Shown one piece after another: positions 9,800 through 21,286 of a DNA stretch of 64,000 nt. The translations under genes and the position numbers were made by a program. Positions within the stretch are counted from its first letter, which is position 1, and every line of letters begins with the position of its first letter. Source of the DNA: Zantedeschia hybrid cultivar (taxonomy: Eukaryota > Streptophyta > Magnoliopsida > Alismatales > Araceae); assembly GCA_030544215.1 (NCBI GenBank), contig JARZZO010000008.1, positions 29,799,614 to 29,863,613 of the forward strand, in the 5' to 3' direction. The notes beneath the pieces are model-generated. The model searched no databases. It saw only the letters and a program-made list of their open reading frames with translations, and had not been told where the DNA came from.

Positions 9800-12700
9800 T
9801 CGTTAATTAATACGAGACTTGGCATACTGGATGCCAATACTTCTCATATTCAAATTGACTAGAGGACTCTGAAGAATATTTTAAGGACCACATAATAGCC
9901 ACCATTCTAATCGGAAATCATGAAATCTCTTACTTAGATAGAGCAAGGACAAGAGGTATTCATGGTATGCCTTTAAGTAAGGCAAGAGGTAAGATCTTAA
10001 ATGGTCGAACCCACACCTGAAAATGATAAAGGCAAGTCAGCTGAAAGAGAAAATGAGCAGTTCTCCCAGTGCAATCAATAAGGATATGAAAAGGGCAATA
10101 AGAATATGAAACTTGTAAGAAGTTTCGTGTATTCTTATTATCTATTTTTACATGTCTATTGGAGAATTAGCATCTCCAATATGAGATATTGGAAATGATT
10201 CTCAGATCTGCAATAGTATGAATACTTAGACAAGTAAAAACCAATCCAGAGTATGAAAGGTTTAAGTTAGACTAAACAATCAAAAGATGCATAGGTTATT
10301 GTTAGACAGTAAATCTTTGTATACCTTTAGGAAACTAATATGAAACTGAATAATTGTTATTTAATTCTATTAATTATCAAAAATTTTAAAAGTGAAATCA
10401 TTGATTGAGAAAGTACAAGTGTTGTTCCATATGGTTTTAGAAATAAAATGAAAGATTTTAAAACCAGTCAATGCACTATAGATTCTTGATGTGACATATC
10501 ATGTGATGAATGTTCACAAATCTCCTATAGAAAAGGACAAAGTCAATCTTGATTATCTATGACATTGTACACTAGGTTGTATAATAAAAAATTATTGGTG
10601 CTTATACATATTGATATAAATTGTCCAATATCTTCTTAAGACCAAAGATAATCACTTCTAATGACTTACCTTAATAGTTTTTTCTTGGAAAGATTCAGCC
10701 ATATGTACTTGATGAAGTACTAGTAGAATGCATCTAAGAGATTAAGATATAGAAGATCAAGATGAAGTGGCTAATTGAAAAGAGTATTAAAATTCTTTGA
10801 TTTGATCAAGAAAATTAATACTTGAGTACGGGATTCACGCAAATAATTAAAATGATAATTGTATCCTCTTTCGATTAATCCTCATTATATATCATAACAA
10901 TATGAAATTAATGAAGAATTGCACTTTATTAGATATAGTGCTACATATAATAAGATTTGTCTGATTCTTATATCCTTGTATATATGAGTGTGAATATTAA
11001 ATGTCCATATTTTACATACGGTTTCAAATAAGTTAATGTATTCATATAAGATAGGGAGACAAGACAATTCATATGAGATGTGAATTATAAACAAACCTGA
11101 TTTTAAGTATATTAAAATCAAGTGATGTCCTAGTGTTTTTTTAGAAAAGACATGACCCAAAGAAGTTGGATTTAAAAGGACATGAATTTGTGAGATGTCC
11201 AAATAGTTTGGACATTATATTTATTGGCCAGACGATAATAAAATAATTATCGTCCTGAAAGCTGTCTTCTATGAAGAGGAATATGTCCTTAAATAGGACA
11301 GTAGAAGCTAATAAAGCTAGAAAATGTTCTAGACCCACAAATTAACACAAGATTATTAGATAATCTTTAGATGTTTGGAACCATTCATAACACACATTAG
11401 AGAGCTTTATAGAATTTTTGAAATTATTTCAATGGCTAAAAAGATATGTTTCACATTTTAGAGATAGCAAAATGAGGGGAGCTCAAAAATGTGGATTATG
11501 ATCTAAAATCTATGAGAAAGCTCTTTACAACTTTGGGATTGGCAAAAGGTTAAGAATTCTAAACCATAGTCCATAAGACCTATTAAGTTCGGAACTTGAT
11601 TGTATTGCTTGAGGGTATTGTACCTGTCAGAAACATGTATATCTTCAGAATGAAGATTAGACCATATAGACTAATTAAGACTTATATGGCAAATTGAAAA
11701 AAATAGTAAAGGTCAAAGTGTTGATTTTGATAATTTTTTCTACAGTGATCACCATAAATAAGTTTATTAGAATTCTACTTGCCAATACTGCCTATCATAA
11801 TGATGAAAAAAGGGCAGTTGGATATGAAAAAGCATTCCCTCAATCTGATTGAGGAAAAGGTGTATATGATACAACTTTAAAGTTTTTAGAATATCTAGGA
11901 AACAAGTTATGATTTCAAAGATCATTTTTGAATCAAATTAAAACTTCCCAAAGTTGCAATAAGAGTTTTGACTTAATAGTCAAACACTAAGTGATCATTA
12001 AGAATGATCACGGATTGTGTGTGTACAAGGAGGAAAGTGGAAGTATGGTCGAATTGGTAATATTTTGTGATAATAACATCAAAAATCATTAGGAATGACA
12101 TCAGGATGTTATTATCAGTAAAAGCATTATTAACCATGTATTACTTCGTAATGGGTTTGGTTATAACATCCCACGTATTGGAAATACGAATCTATTAAGA
12201 TAGATCGATGAGAATGTTACCCTAATCTGTATGTCAAAATGTTTGACATTAATTCTATAATAAGTCTCAATTGTTGAGATATGGAATTTACTTCTTTAAG
12301 GAAAGGTTCCTTGAAGGATACAAGGGAATTTTGATAGAAGGAGTGAAACACATCACTAAGTACTTGAGAAGTGCTAAGGATGGACTCCTGAAAATGGAGA
12401 GGATGATTTGAAACCATGAGTCGCACTAATTCAAATTTCAAGTCAGACTTAGATTTTATCTTTTAATCAGAAAGTAGTGGATTGAAGAATTCCAAACTAG
12501 AAACTGCTGCTGACATGATTATAGCTGATACTGTTGATAGAACAGTATGGAGTAGATTTGAAGGATTCCAACCTAGAACTCGATATTAAGATGACGACAT
12601 TAATAAGTGATACTGTTATTGGAACAGTATGGACGAAAGAGTTCATCTCCGAACTAAATATAGTTCTAAAAGGTCTCCGATCTCGTCCCGTTATTGTGGG

Positions 12701-12960
12701 ACAACAGTGGGAGTGATCAATTTTGTGGTTAAGCCATGGTCTCATCAGAAGTTCTAAAAAACATTCTAAGGCTCTTTCGCAAGTTTGGAGACGAAGGAAT
12801 AAGAGGAAATAACTTAATGAAAATTATTCAATTTATGAATGATTTAGCAGATCCCCGACCGAGTCTTAATCACAGACTTTATGTGAGAATCACTTAGATT
12901 TGATGGAGATCAAATGCGAAGGTGATTGGCTTCCTTGGTGATGTAAGTCTACATGATAAA
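9800..12960 (+). pseudogene. C1 degenerate Ty1/copia gag-pol
   Basis: No long frame survives, but translated fragments follow copia order on the plus strand. A knuckle-like QFSQCNQ-GYEKGN lies at about 10060. A pre-integrase DYL-HCTLGCIIKN (normally LWHCRLGH) lies at about 10540. The segment after the integrase, WPDDNKIIIVLKAVFYEEEYVLK, cut here as WPDDNKIII and KAVFYEEEYVLK, lies at about 11220-11300. RT fragments KFIRILLANTAYHND and CVYKEESGSMVE lie at about 11760-12050, the second followed by a decayed YVDD region. RNase H fragments TVIGTVWTKEFISEL and SHQK lie at about 12610-12760. The overall match is to plant copia pol, perhaps Tork/TAR-like. It is heavily decayed and certainly inactive. 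Confidence 0.75.
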
Positions 12961-13370
12961 GTTGCTAGTATGAACAACGATACCCACCAGTCACCAAGAT
13001 CTCAGGTCTGCCCGGCAGCCGGCGGTGACCCTTCCAATTTTCTGATTTTTCAAGTGTTGGAAGTGGGAAGGAGGAGGGCCACGGTTTGTAAAAACTGGAT
13101 TTAACCGCTATTTATAGGGGGCAACCGGCGGCCCTGGCACGCCGGCCAGCCATCGCCGGCGTCGGAGATGATGGGGGGCCAACCCCTTTGCAGTTTCCGG
13201 CAGCCCCTGCGGCTAGCGCGGCCCCAAAGCCACCCCTAATCGCTGCAACCTGCAATAAAGGGGAGGGGAAACCCTAGCCGGCCGAGCACCCTAGTGCGCT
13301 ACTGGACTGGCCAATCCCGTGTAGCCATGCGCCCAGGCACACAGCAGCTCGACTGGTGGGGGCTAGACCG
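12961..13370 (+). other. C1 region between RNase H remnant and LTR
   Basis: GC-rich from about 13110 (CCGGCGG-type runs), with no coding signal. A purine-rich GGTGGGGGC lies at about 13354-13363, close to the LTR start at 13371, and is an acceptable polypurine tract. A CTATTTATAG stretch at about 13108 resembles a TATA box but has no recognisable downstream gene. Confidence 0.5.
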
Positions 13371-14818
13371 TGTTAGTCTTAGGTGGCCTACAAGCCAATC
13401 TGACTTTGTAATTTCGTTCATTTATTAATATGATGGCATAATATTCATTGTATGTAAATCGTATTAATTATCGTCTCATAATGAAGTCCATGAATATGTG
13501 CAATAGTGATCAGATTATGATGAGATCGGATATCCGGTTAGACTAGTACAGATTACTCCTACTCATATGATGAGGGTGATTGATCTCATAAATCACTTGT
13601 GTGGAGACATTAAGGTGAATTTGTAGGTGCTCATTGGAGAATGAGTTCACTGAACTGATCCGATTGAATCGTTGGATGGTATTGTACCTTACTGTCAACC
13701 AGCTTGATTCTATTATCGCAGTTGCGTAGATGGTCCTCGGACCTGAGACACCAAGGAACCTTGTCGGTGGACTTCTGTGCTTTGACCTTGGTTTATGAAT
13801 CTCTAACCATGGGATTCTAAACAGCCAAGGATTGGGTACAGTGGAATACCGTCGAAGGGAATTGTGTGTCAATAAGGAATCATTCGCTCTCGGTACGATG
13901 AGAGAGAATGCTCTAAGAAGGATGCGCGAAAGTCCCTGGCCAGGGCGGACGATAATATCGGGAAAGGAGTTTTCCGATATTCATCAGCGGTATCCAATCC
14001 AAGTGAGTCGATCGGTTAGGGTTTGGCAGCACACCATACCCTGAGTTAACTCAAGAGCATTGTACGAATGAAGGATTATATCCACGTGGTAACCGTCGGC
14101 GGAAAGGTTCCAAGAGTGGGTTACTTAACCCCGATACCTTCCAGTTTCACGCGGTGTTGCTTGGCACCCAACGTGATCAGAGGCCGGACCGAATTCGATG
14201 TGCGATATTGATTCGGTTGATTAATTAATTAATAAAGAGCTATTAATTGATTAATAAAGCCAGTAAGGAGTTACTGGGCTTATTGGGCTATTAACCTGAC
14301 TGATAATTGGGCCTAGAGGGTCACACGCAAATGATTCTCAAGGCGCTGGATAAATAAGTGGGTTTTATATAAACCGGGGGTTTTATGAAAAACCGCGCGG
14401 TTAGTATAAAATATAGCTAATGGATTGAGCAGGCCAAGCTGCTGCTAACCCTAGCCGCCCCCTCCTCTGTTTCTCCGAATCTACTCCGCTTCTTCTCCGA
14501 CTCCCGTTCAACGGGAAATCGTCCGCGCGTTGCAGCGAACGTTGCGGCGATCGACGGAGGTCTCGTTGCTGCGAAGAACGAGGAACGTGAGGATATCTGT
14601 CGCGAGGAGGTTCACGTGGACTCTGCTAGAGGCCGGGCGCTTGCACGGCTTGCGGTGTCGCACCGACGGAACCGAATGGTTGCGGATTCGAATCCGCACA
14701 CGGTAAGATTCAATAATCTAATTATCGTAATTTTAGATTTTTCGAAACGGGAACAGATATCCGTTTTTAATTTTATTTCCGCTGCGCGAGAGATCCGGAG
14801 AAATCCGAGAATCCAACA
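13371..14818 (+). mobile_element. Copia LTR shared between C1 and C2, 1448 bp
   Basis: The LTR begins TGTTAGTC and ends ATCCAACA, giving terminal inverted repeats TGTT...AACA. A PBS follows after one base. A TATA box TATATAAA lies at 14366-14373. Upstream is the 3' end of copia pol and downstream is a PBS and leader. The same LTR therefore serves as 3' LTR of C1 and 5' LTR of C2. Confidence 0.85.
14366..14373 (+). promoter_or_regulatory. TATA box of the copia LTR
   Basis: TATATAAA lies about 450 bp before the LTR end. This fits a U3/R boundary shortly downstream and a plus-strand transcript into C2. Confidence 0.6.
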
Positions 14819-14819
14819 G

Positions 14820-14837
14820 TGGTATCAGAGCCAGGTT
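14820..14837 (+). promoter_or_regulatory. Primer binding site of C2 (initiator-Met tRNA)
   Basis: TGGTATCAGAGCCAGGTT starts one base after the LTR. It is a full match to the standard plant tRNA-iMet 3' end complement and fixes C2 on the plus strand. Confidence 0.92.
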
Positions 14838-16769
14838 CCACTGTTTCTCGTCCCGTTTCGGGTTCTAAAATTAATTTTTCTGTGTATTATTCCATGCGAT
14901 GATTCGATCCTTTTGCTGGATCCATGTTCATGAGATGAACACAAATTTATGAATAATTTTGATTATTTAATTCTGTAATTTTTTTATTTTTCTGGGATTT
15001 ATTTGTATTCTTCGTTGGACGAAGAACCGACGTTTTAGGCGGCCTCGTTTGGGATTCCCAAGTCTTGGGAAGGAGGGCTGGGATCCCCGATCTTAAGGGA
15101 AGGATCGCTGATCATTCCTGGACCCATAGCCTTTGTCGGTGAGCCGCTGAGATGGCGGATAATCTTCCTCTTCAACCCAGGTTTTTGAGAAAAACCAGAA
15201 AACTAGTTGTTTTGGGGGAGTTTCAAGGGGCTTGGGCTACTTGAATGGGGCACCACCGGTGCACCAGCCGGCGCCGGCGGCGTCGCCGGTGCCAGCGGCG
15301 ATACTGGCAGGACCGGCGGGGCCCAGTGCCGGCCGCCGGATGGCCCTGCATCTCCCTCCCCGCCGCCGGCCTGCAACTCTTTGTTTTAGGGTTTCCTGCA
15401 GGTTTAGGGGGCTCGAGCGTTTAGGGCGGGCCGGTCTGATCGGACCCCGCATGCTTGACCAAACCGGGCCTGAACCTGGACAGGCTGGCCTTGACCCGTA
15501 CCGGGCCCACCCTGGCTCGGACTAGGGTGCTCCGGGTCCGAGCCCCTGGCCGAGCCAGGGCTCGAACCAGCTGACCTAAGAGCTAGGTCTTAACCCATTT
15601 GTAATCCCAACTCAATTTTTTTAATTAAACCAAACTCCATTTAAAATTAAATTGGATTTTAATTTATAAATTCAAAAATGTTTTAAAAGTTTAAATTATT
15701 ATTGAAATTTTATTTAATTAGTTGTTAATTATTATGGAATCATTAAATTAGCAAATGTTGTTAATAATTTAAAGTTAGTTATTAATTTAAACGTTAAATT
15801 AATAATTAATTTTAAATGACTAATTTAAGAGTTAAATTAATGCTTATTAGTTAAATGGATTTGATTGTTAATTTAAATGTTAAATTGACAATTATTTTTT
15901 TTAACTAACTAATTGATTGGTTTAATAGTATGTCAGTTATTAATTTACATTGATGTTAATTATTAGTTTAAGAGTTAAATTAATAATTAACACTAATAAA
16001 CTGGTCTAAAAGTTAGATTAGTATTTAACAATTAATTTGTGTTAATCACTAGTTTAAGAGTTAAATTAGTCATTAACATTAATTAATTAATTAATTTAAG
16101 AGTTAGATTAATTGTTAATAACTAATTGAAGTTGATTATTAATTTAAGTGTTAAATTAATAATTAATTTTAACCTACTGATCTAAGAGTTGAATTAGTAA
16201 ATAATTATAATATTCTAATTGTTAGATTATTAATTTGATTCAATCTAAGTGTTAGATTGTTTAATTATTAGAATTGTTTTAATGGCATGGAATAATCTGG
16301 AAATTATTAATTTGGAGTGTGTGCACATGTAATGTGTGTTTAAATGCTTTTAAATTTGATTTAATTGTATGCTTAAATTGATTAAAAGTGTTTTCAAAAT
16401 TCGAATACCAATTTTGATTAGATCCCAGCGTTTGAAAGCCAAAATTATATATTTTGAAAACTCTTTTGTTTTAGCCATGTGATGCGTTGAATCTTGTGTG
16501 GAATATTTAAAACACACCATAGTCATAGATATGCACTTAATTAATTATTCATGTGATGAATGATGTGTGTAGATCGTGGATGTATATTGCTTATTTATTA
16601 ATTGTTAATAAATAGAAGTCTATGCACCTCTCCCTCTCTTAAACTCCGATGTACTTCTACCTCCCTCTCTCTTGTACTCGCCATAAGGCCTTCTTCTGTT
16701 TACATATAAATTTAGATTTAAATGTAATATGATTGAGGCAACCGAGGAAAGAACGAGGACTATCCACAG
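14838..16769 (+). mobile_element. C2 copia 5' leader, cut by B0
   Basis: This is leader sequence after the PBS, with no gene. A GC-rich block (about 15240-15540, many CCGG and GCCGG runs) is followed by an AT-rich palindrome array and a tail that matches C1 at 8630-8990. Open frames in the GC-rich block are compositional. The copy stops at 16769, where B0 begins; its gag and pol are not in the window. Confidence 0.8.
15715..16259. repeat. Array of small palindromes with 3-nt NNG loop, C2 leader
   Basis: About 15 units with the core TAA-NNG-TTA. Examples: ATTAATTTAA/ACG/TTAAATTAAT (15781-15803), TTATTAATTTAA/GTG/TTAAATTAATAA (16136-16162) and CAATCTAA/GTG/TTAGATTG (16241-16258). Loops seen are GAG, GTG, AAG, ATG, ACG and TTG. 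The C1 leader has the same layout but different arm sequences. Confidence 0.82.
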
Positions 16770-16973
16770 TGTAGACACGCTAATTTTGACATCATTTTGA
16801 ATAAATTTCATATCATATAATAATGCCTCAAAATGGTCTGATATTTAATCATTAATTAATTTTTATTAATTTTTCTGAATTAATTGTCTAAATGACATCG
16901 GTCAAACAGACATAATTTAAGTTTATTAATGAAATTCATTTTAACTCAGATTTTTAATCAAATATGAGGAATT

Positions 16974-17185
16974 CTAAAAGACGTCGACTTGTGAAGACGC
17001 CATTTAGGGTTATATTCTTATTTTGATTTTTAATCTGATTTTTAATTAATTTGTTAATAAACTAAAAGACGTCTTCTATGCACGACGCCATTTAGGTTTC
17101 CTAAATTATTTCTGTTTCTTCTTCCTGATGTTTATCCTTATCTTAATTAATCTAAAAGACGCCTCCTATGGGCGACGTGTTTTAG
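16974..17185. repeat. GCGTC-N10-GACGC palindromes in B0, three units
   Basis: Units lie at about 16974-17007, 17062-17095 and 17151-17185. They are in U3, upstream of the TATA box. Spacers are 10 nt and differ from those at the same positions in B1, B2 and B3. Confidence 0.85.
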
Positions 17186-17305
17186 TTAATTACAGATAAT
17201 GATGAATTAGGCTGTATTTATCTATTTCTTGGTTTGATTGGCTAGAAATTTCTTCATGTTAATCTGTAAGTAACTGCGAATGCGTGAACTTAAGTCTATA
17301 AATAC

Positions 17306-17310
17306 CCAAG
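17306..17310. repeat. Target site duplication of B1, left copy (CCAAG)
   Basis: CCAAG immediately precedes the B1 left LTR, and the same five bases follow its right LTR at 52952-52956. This proves that the two LTRs bound one insertion. Confidence 0.95.
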
Positions 17311-17494
17311 TGTGAGTGCTTAAAATGGGTGTGTGATTATCATAAAAAAACTATGTTGTTTAAGTGCAAAATAAACCTATTAAAAAGAAACTAAGTGATG
17401 TGATCGCCAGAAACTTTTGACTAAAAAGTTCCGAAAGAAGATTTGATCACCTACCTGTTTGGACATGGGAGATGTTAAGTTCTTGGTTCCCCTC

Positions 17495-17510
17495 CTTCAG
17501 CCGGCTGAAG
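17495..17510. repeat. 16-bp palindrome CTTCAGCCGGCTGAAG in B LTRs
   Basis: A perfect palindrome downstream of the TATA box in the transcribed part of the LTR. It recurs at 29043-29058, 43711-43726, 51784-51799 and 53528-53543, and with one change near 55710. It stays perfect while neighbouring bases vary between copies. Confidence 0.85.
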
Positions 17511-18160
17511 AAAGAGAGTCCTTTTTATCCTTGTTCTTGCTTTGGCTGCTATCGAGTTTTGAGGATCGTCTAGAGTCCTTGTTGTTCGCTGTTGATTCCC
17601 TCCCCTTGATTCTCCTTTGTACCTTACAAGAAATAGAAAGAAAGAGATAAAACACAATCAGAACTTAGGAAGAAGTAGCATCAATTCCAGAGGAAATTTT
17701 AAACATGCAATTGAACCAGTGAACTCACTTGCTGGGTGGTCTTTTAAACTCCTTTAAGATATGGATTGAGAAGAATGATGGTGAGTGTGTGTTGCATGGA
17801 ATGATGAAATGAAAAATGTGATGCTAATAGGATGAAGATGCGAGAAAAACAAAATGAATGAGAAGCTAAGCTGGATGGCTCCTGGAAGCCTTGATCTTGA
17901 GAGAATCTTGAATGAACGAAGAACGGATGCCGACTCCTGGAAGCAACAGCACCTCAGCGTTTGGACGTCGTCAAGCTTCTCTGCTCCAATAACTGTCGCC
18001 ACAATCACTTGATCACTATCACTTGCGTCAGCATCACTAACTGTTCACTGACCAAGAGACTGGGTATTTATAGACTTCTTTGCATCCGCAGATTTACATA
18101 AAGAAATCTTGAGATTTTAACAGATAAATACAAATTAATTCATCTTTATCTGTAATTATC

Positions 18161-18459
18161 TAAAACACGTAGCCCATTGGAGACGCCTTTTAGACTGATT
18201 AAGATAAGGATAAACATCCGGGAAAAATTTATCTTTATCTGTAATTACCTAAAATGTGTCGCCCAATATAGACGCCTTTTATACTAATTAAGATAAGGAT
18301 AAACATCCGGAAAGAGATAGAAACAACTTAGGAGACCTAAAATGCGTCGTGTCTTGTAGACGTCTTTTAGTTAATTAATCAATTAATTAAAATTCAAATT
18401 TAAACATCAAAATATGAATAAAATCTAAATGGCGTCTACCTAGGTCGACATCTTTTAGA
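18161..18459. repeat. GCGTC-N10-GACGC palindromes, B1 left LTR, four units
   Basis: Units lie near 18161, 18251, 18341 and 18425, about 85-90 bp apart, all in U3 upstream of the TATA box. Spacers: GCCCATTGGA, GCCCAATATA, GTGTCTTGTA, TACCTAGGTC. Some left half-sites are decayed (CACGTA, TGTGTC). Confidence 0.85.
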
Positions 18460-18662
18460 CCTCTTCATATTTTAACTGAAATTTGAGTTAAAATCAATTC
18501 AATTAATTAACTTAAATATGTCTGTTTGACCCGACACTATTTAGATAATTAACCCAAAAGGATCAATAAAAATTAACCAATGATTAAATATCAGACCATT
18601 CTGAGGCATTATAATATGATATGAAATTTACTCGAAATGATGTCAAAATTAGCGTGTCTACA

Positions 18663-19810
18663 GCTGCCTCACCTTGGCATCGTCTTTGCAAGGGAGTGAA
18701 ATGAAATGGAATGTACTGAAAAGGTGATGCCAAGGTATGATGAGAAACGCTCTCAACATCACATGATTGGAATTTTTCTCAAAATCATTAATGAGGATAG
18801 CTCAAGGGATCAATGGAATAATCCTATCTGGATGAGGTAGACAAGGAAATGAGATAAAATCGATCAACCTCTACGGAGTGGGAAGTACCCCAGGTCGTAG
18901 ACACTGTAGGTTTCATCATGGGGAGCAGTTGCCAGCCAATGTGGACGTGCTGCAACCATGATGGATCTTAAAAAAAACAAGAAATATTAGATAAAGAGTC
19001 CAAGAAAGGATAGAATTACAAGGAGATCTTCAAGCGAATCTCAAAGATAATCCAGATACTCAATTCAGAATGGAATATTTCATATCATGTTTGAATTATT
19101 TGATTTAATGGTCTGAAACTTAATCAGTAATTAATCCTTACCACAGTGATTTCAAAGTCCTATATGATGCATACTGGACTAAAAGAAAAAATATAAAGTT
19201 AAATAAAATATAAATTAATCAAGGATAATATTGTTAAATTGTCATTAATGAATCAAGATACCAATTCTTGTAATCCAATGCTAAGCCGAAGCTCGTTTAT
19301 CCACGCACCGTTTCACAAAAGTGGAACCGTCGTCCCCACTAATTAATAATCAAACGGCCTATCCGTGCGATTAAGAATTCTCTGGAATTATCACTGTTTT
19401 TGTTAAAGGGGAACTCAAATTCCAGTTTCATCAAAACCACAAGGTCATTGATATATTTTAATAAATATTTAACAGATAATAATGATGATTATGCAAATTA
19501 ACTACATGAAATAGTACAAGGGTAGAAATAACCGTCTTTTTAGCCACGGTCGGGACTTTATAAACTCCCACAATGGGATCTTATTGATATTTCCAGCTTC
19601 ATTTGGGTTTTCCTGCACTCAAAATTCATCAGTAACTTCAAACAAGTGTTTAATTAAGCATTAAAATATGGAATGACAGAAAGCTTGAAATGCGTCGTGT
19701 CGCGCCGACGCTCTTTAACCATCAAAAAAAGCGGCGGTGTCCCACGACGCCTGTTAATTCGCAGAAACATATTCTGACTGTTTTCTACTCGGATTCCAAC
19801 TCTTCCAATG
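18663..19810 (-). mobile_element. B1 3' untranslated region, part shared with B2 and B3
   Basis: Starting right after the LTR, the minus strand reads AAGGTGAGGCAGC into the LTR, a purine-rich but imperfect polypurine tract. The stretch matches 30194-31340 in B2 and 56850-57845 in B3 and has no conserved open frame. Two GCGTC-type palindromes lie at about 19686-19760. Homology to B2 and B3 stops at 19810, where the antisense gene module begins. Confidence 0.85.
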
Positions 19811-19860
19811 CTCATCCCTTTTCCAATCCGGAAAAGTCTTCCTAGGATCGCAATTTCCTC

Positions 19861-19867
19861 TATATAA
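19861..19867 (+). promoter_or_regulatory. TATA box of the intact PMD-like gene
   Basis: TATATAA lies about 140 bp before the ATG at 20001, with no other ATG-rich clutter between. The spacing suits a plant core promoter and a leader of about 100 nt. Confidence 0.65.
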
Positions 19868-20000
19868 ACATCATTAACTTGTTTCCAAGCAATCCTACCA
19901 CAATCTAGAGATCCAATGTTGAGTTTTTCTTCAAGGTTCAAGGGTTTTCCAAGGTTTTCAAGGTTTTCAAGTTTCAAGAAGGAAGAAACTCGGGAATAGG

Positions 20001-21286
20001 ATGAGTTCTTCAAACAAAAGGATGAGGAGGTCGCTGGAGAAGATCTCCGATGTGGAGAATCACCTTATTGGAAGGGATCCCAACCTCCAAGTAAGTTGAA
20101 TTAGCTTTCCTTCAATTCTTCTTCTTCAATCTCTTCTTTCTCCTCCATGTTCTTCATGTTCTTCAAATTGATCCTTTTTATTTTTCAGACATATCACATG
20201 TTTCCCGGTCCAAGGAGATTCACTTCTCTCCCTTGGATTCGCAAGCTCGCCAAGAGTCCTAAACTTTCCATGCAAGCCTTCATCTCTAAGTGGAGTCTTC
20301 AAGGATTGGTAGTGCATGCTAAACACTACAAGAGCTCGAACGTGGATTGGGCGGCTATGGGTGCCTTGATTGAGCAGTGGCATCCTCAAACTCACACCTT
20401 CTTTTTCCCGGATTTCGAGTGCACTATCCTCTTAGAGGAGACAGAGCTTTTATTGGATCTTCCAAAGACCAAGGACAAGATGGCTTTGACGAGAGAAAGG
20501 ATCACCGGCCAACAACTGTTGACGTCAATTATGAAGGATCCCTCAGAAGCAAAAGGGTGCCTTACCAATAGATGGATCAACCTTGCAAAGCTCGCTGAAT
20601 GGACTTTGTATGAGATCGATGATCTAAGGGAGGATGAAGCTGAAGATGTGACGAAAGCTTTCGTCACATGCCTTGCCGGAGGTTTGTTTTTCCCTGCGCA
20701 AGACAACATCTTGGAAGATGACCAAGTTAGCGCGATCTGTGCAATCTTCAAGGGGAAATCCATTAGCACTGCAATCTTGGCCTACCTCTACAGCGGGCTC
20801 TCTACGGCGTCCACGGGTCGTCCTCCTTACGGGTGCATGTTACTCTTCACTTTGTGGGTTGAGCTACACTTCAAATTCGAGTATTGCACGAGGATGTCGC
20901 CAAGACCGTCTCAAATCTACTTGAACAGCCCAATCCACCACATCTCCAATATCGTGAAGTTCAACGAGCGGATGGTCAACAAAGTATCAAAGCTCAAGAC
21001 CCGGGCCGACTGGAGGGAGTATTTGAGATGCATGTCATCAAATGGGTTTGACTTTTCTCCACTTGCACTTGTTGGAAAGCCCATTAGAGTGCGCCGTGCA
21101 TCTGGTGCAGAGCTTAAATTGATCGGGGCCACTGAGTTCGTACTGTACAACCCTCACCGATGCTTCCCTCAACTCAGCTTGCCTCGCAATGAATTCCCCG
21201 AGTTCTCCCATACATCTCCGATCAAGAGGCGAGCTTTGGAATCCGATGAGGACTATGAAGCCATAGAACTTATTACTACTTTGTAG
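20001..21286 (+). CDS. Intact two-exon plant mobile domain-like protein, 395 aa
   Basis: Exon 1 is 20001-20090 (30 codons, beginning MSSSNKRMRRSLEKISD). A 98-bp intron (20091-20188, GTAAGT ... TTTTTCAG, pyrimidine-rich) follows in phase 0. Exon 2 is 20189-21286. The joined frame is open for 395 residues. Features resembling plant mobile domain or DUF7745-type proteins are DWAAMGALIEQWHPQTHTF and a LLEETELLLDLP stretch in the N-terminal third, then AILAYLYSGLSTAS and GCMLLFTLWVELHF in the middle, and ADWREYL near the C-terminal third. There is no signal peptide, and the exon 1 N-terminus is basic. PMD proteins in Arabidopsis (MAIN, MAIL1) are nuclear and affect transposon silencing; the function of this one is unknown. 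It lies antisense to its host element. Family placement is by motif only. Confidence 0.75.

Larger units (their letters stand above)
16770..17310 (+). mobile_element. B0 LTR, first part (family B, plus strand)
   Basis: It starts TGTAGACACGC, the 5' end of family B LTRs, and matches the reverse complement of 18662 downwards. It contains three GCGTC palindromes and a TATA box CTATAAATAC at 17296-17305. It is broken at 17310 by B1 and resumes at 52957. The five bases before it, CACAG (16765-16769), would be its target duplication; the partner is outside the window. Confidence 0.9.
17311..18662 (-). mobile_element. B1 left (3') LTR, 1352 bp
   Basis: It runs TGTGAGTGCTT to GCGTGTCTACA and has the same length as the right LTR at 51600-52951, with only scattered substitutions. 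The minus-strand TATA box (TATAAATA) is at 18065-18072. A perfect 16-bp palindrome lies at 17495-17510. Short open frames in the LTR are not conserved genes. Confidence 0.95.

Noticed and set aside
13110..13370. Possible inverted similarity of this GC-rich stretch to 7300-7500
   Set aside because: Only short, interrupted matches by eye; GC-rich composition is enough to explain them.
15207..15525. Overlapping frames on both strands in the GC-rich copia leader
   Set aside because: GC-rich sequence opens frames by chance; no conservation with the C1 leader.
17459..17650. Short frames on both strands in B LTRs (also 51748-51957)
   Set aside because: Present only in the two LTRs of B1; not conserved in B2 or B3.
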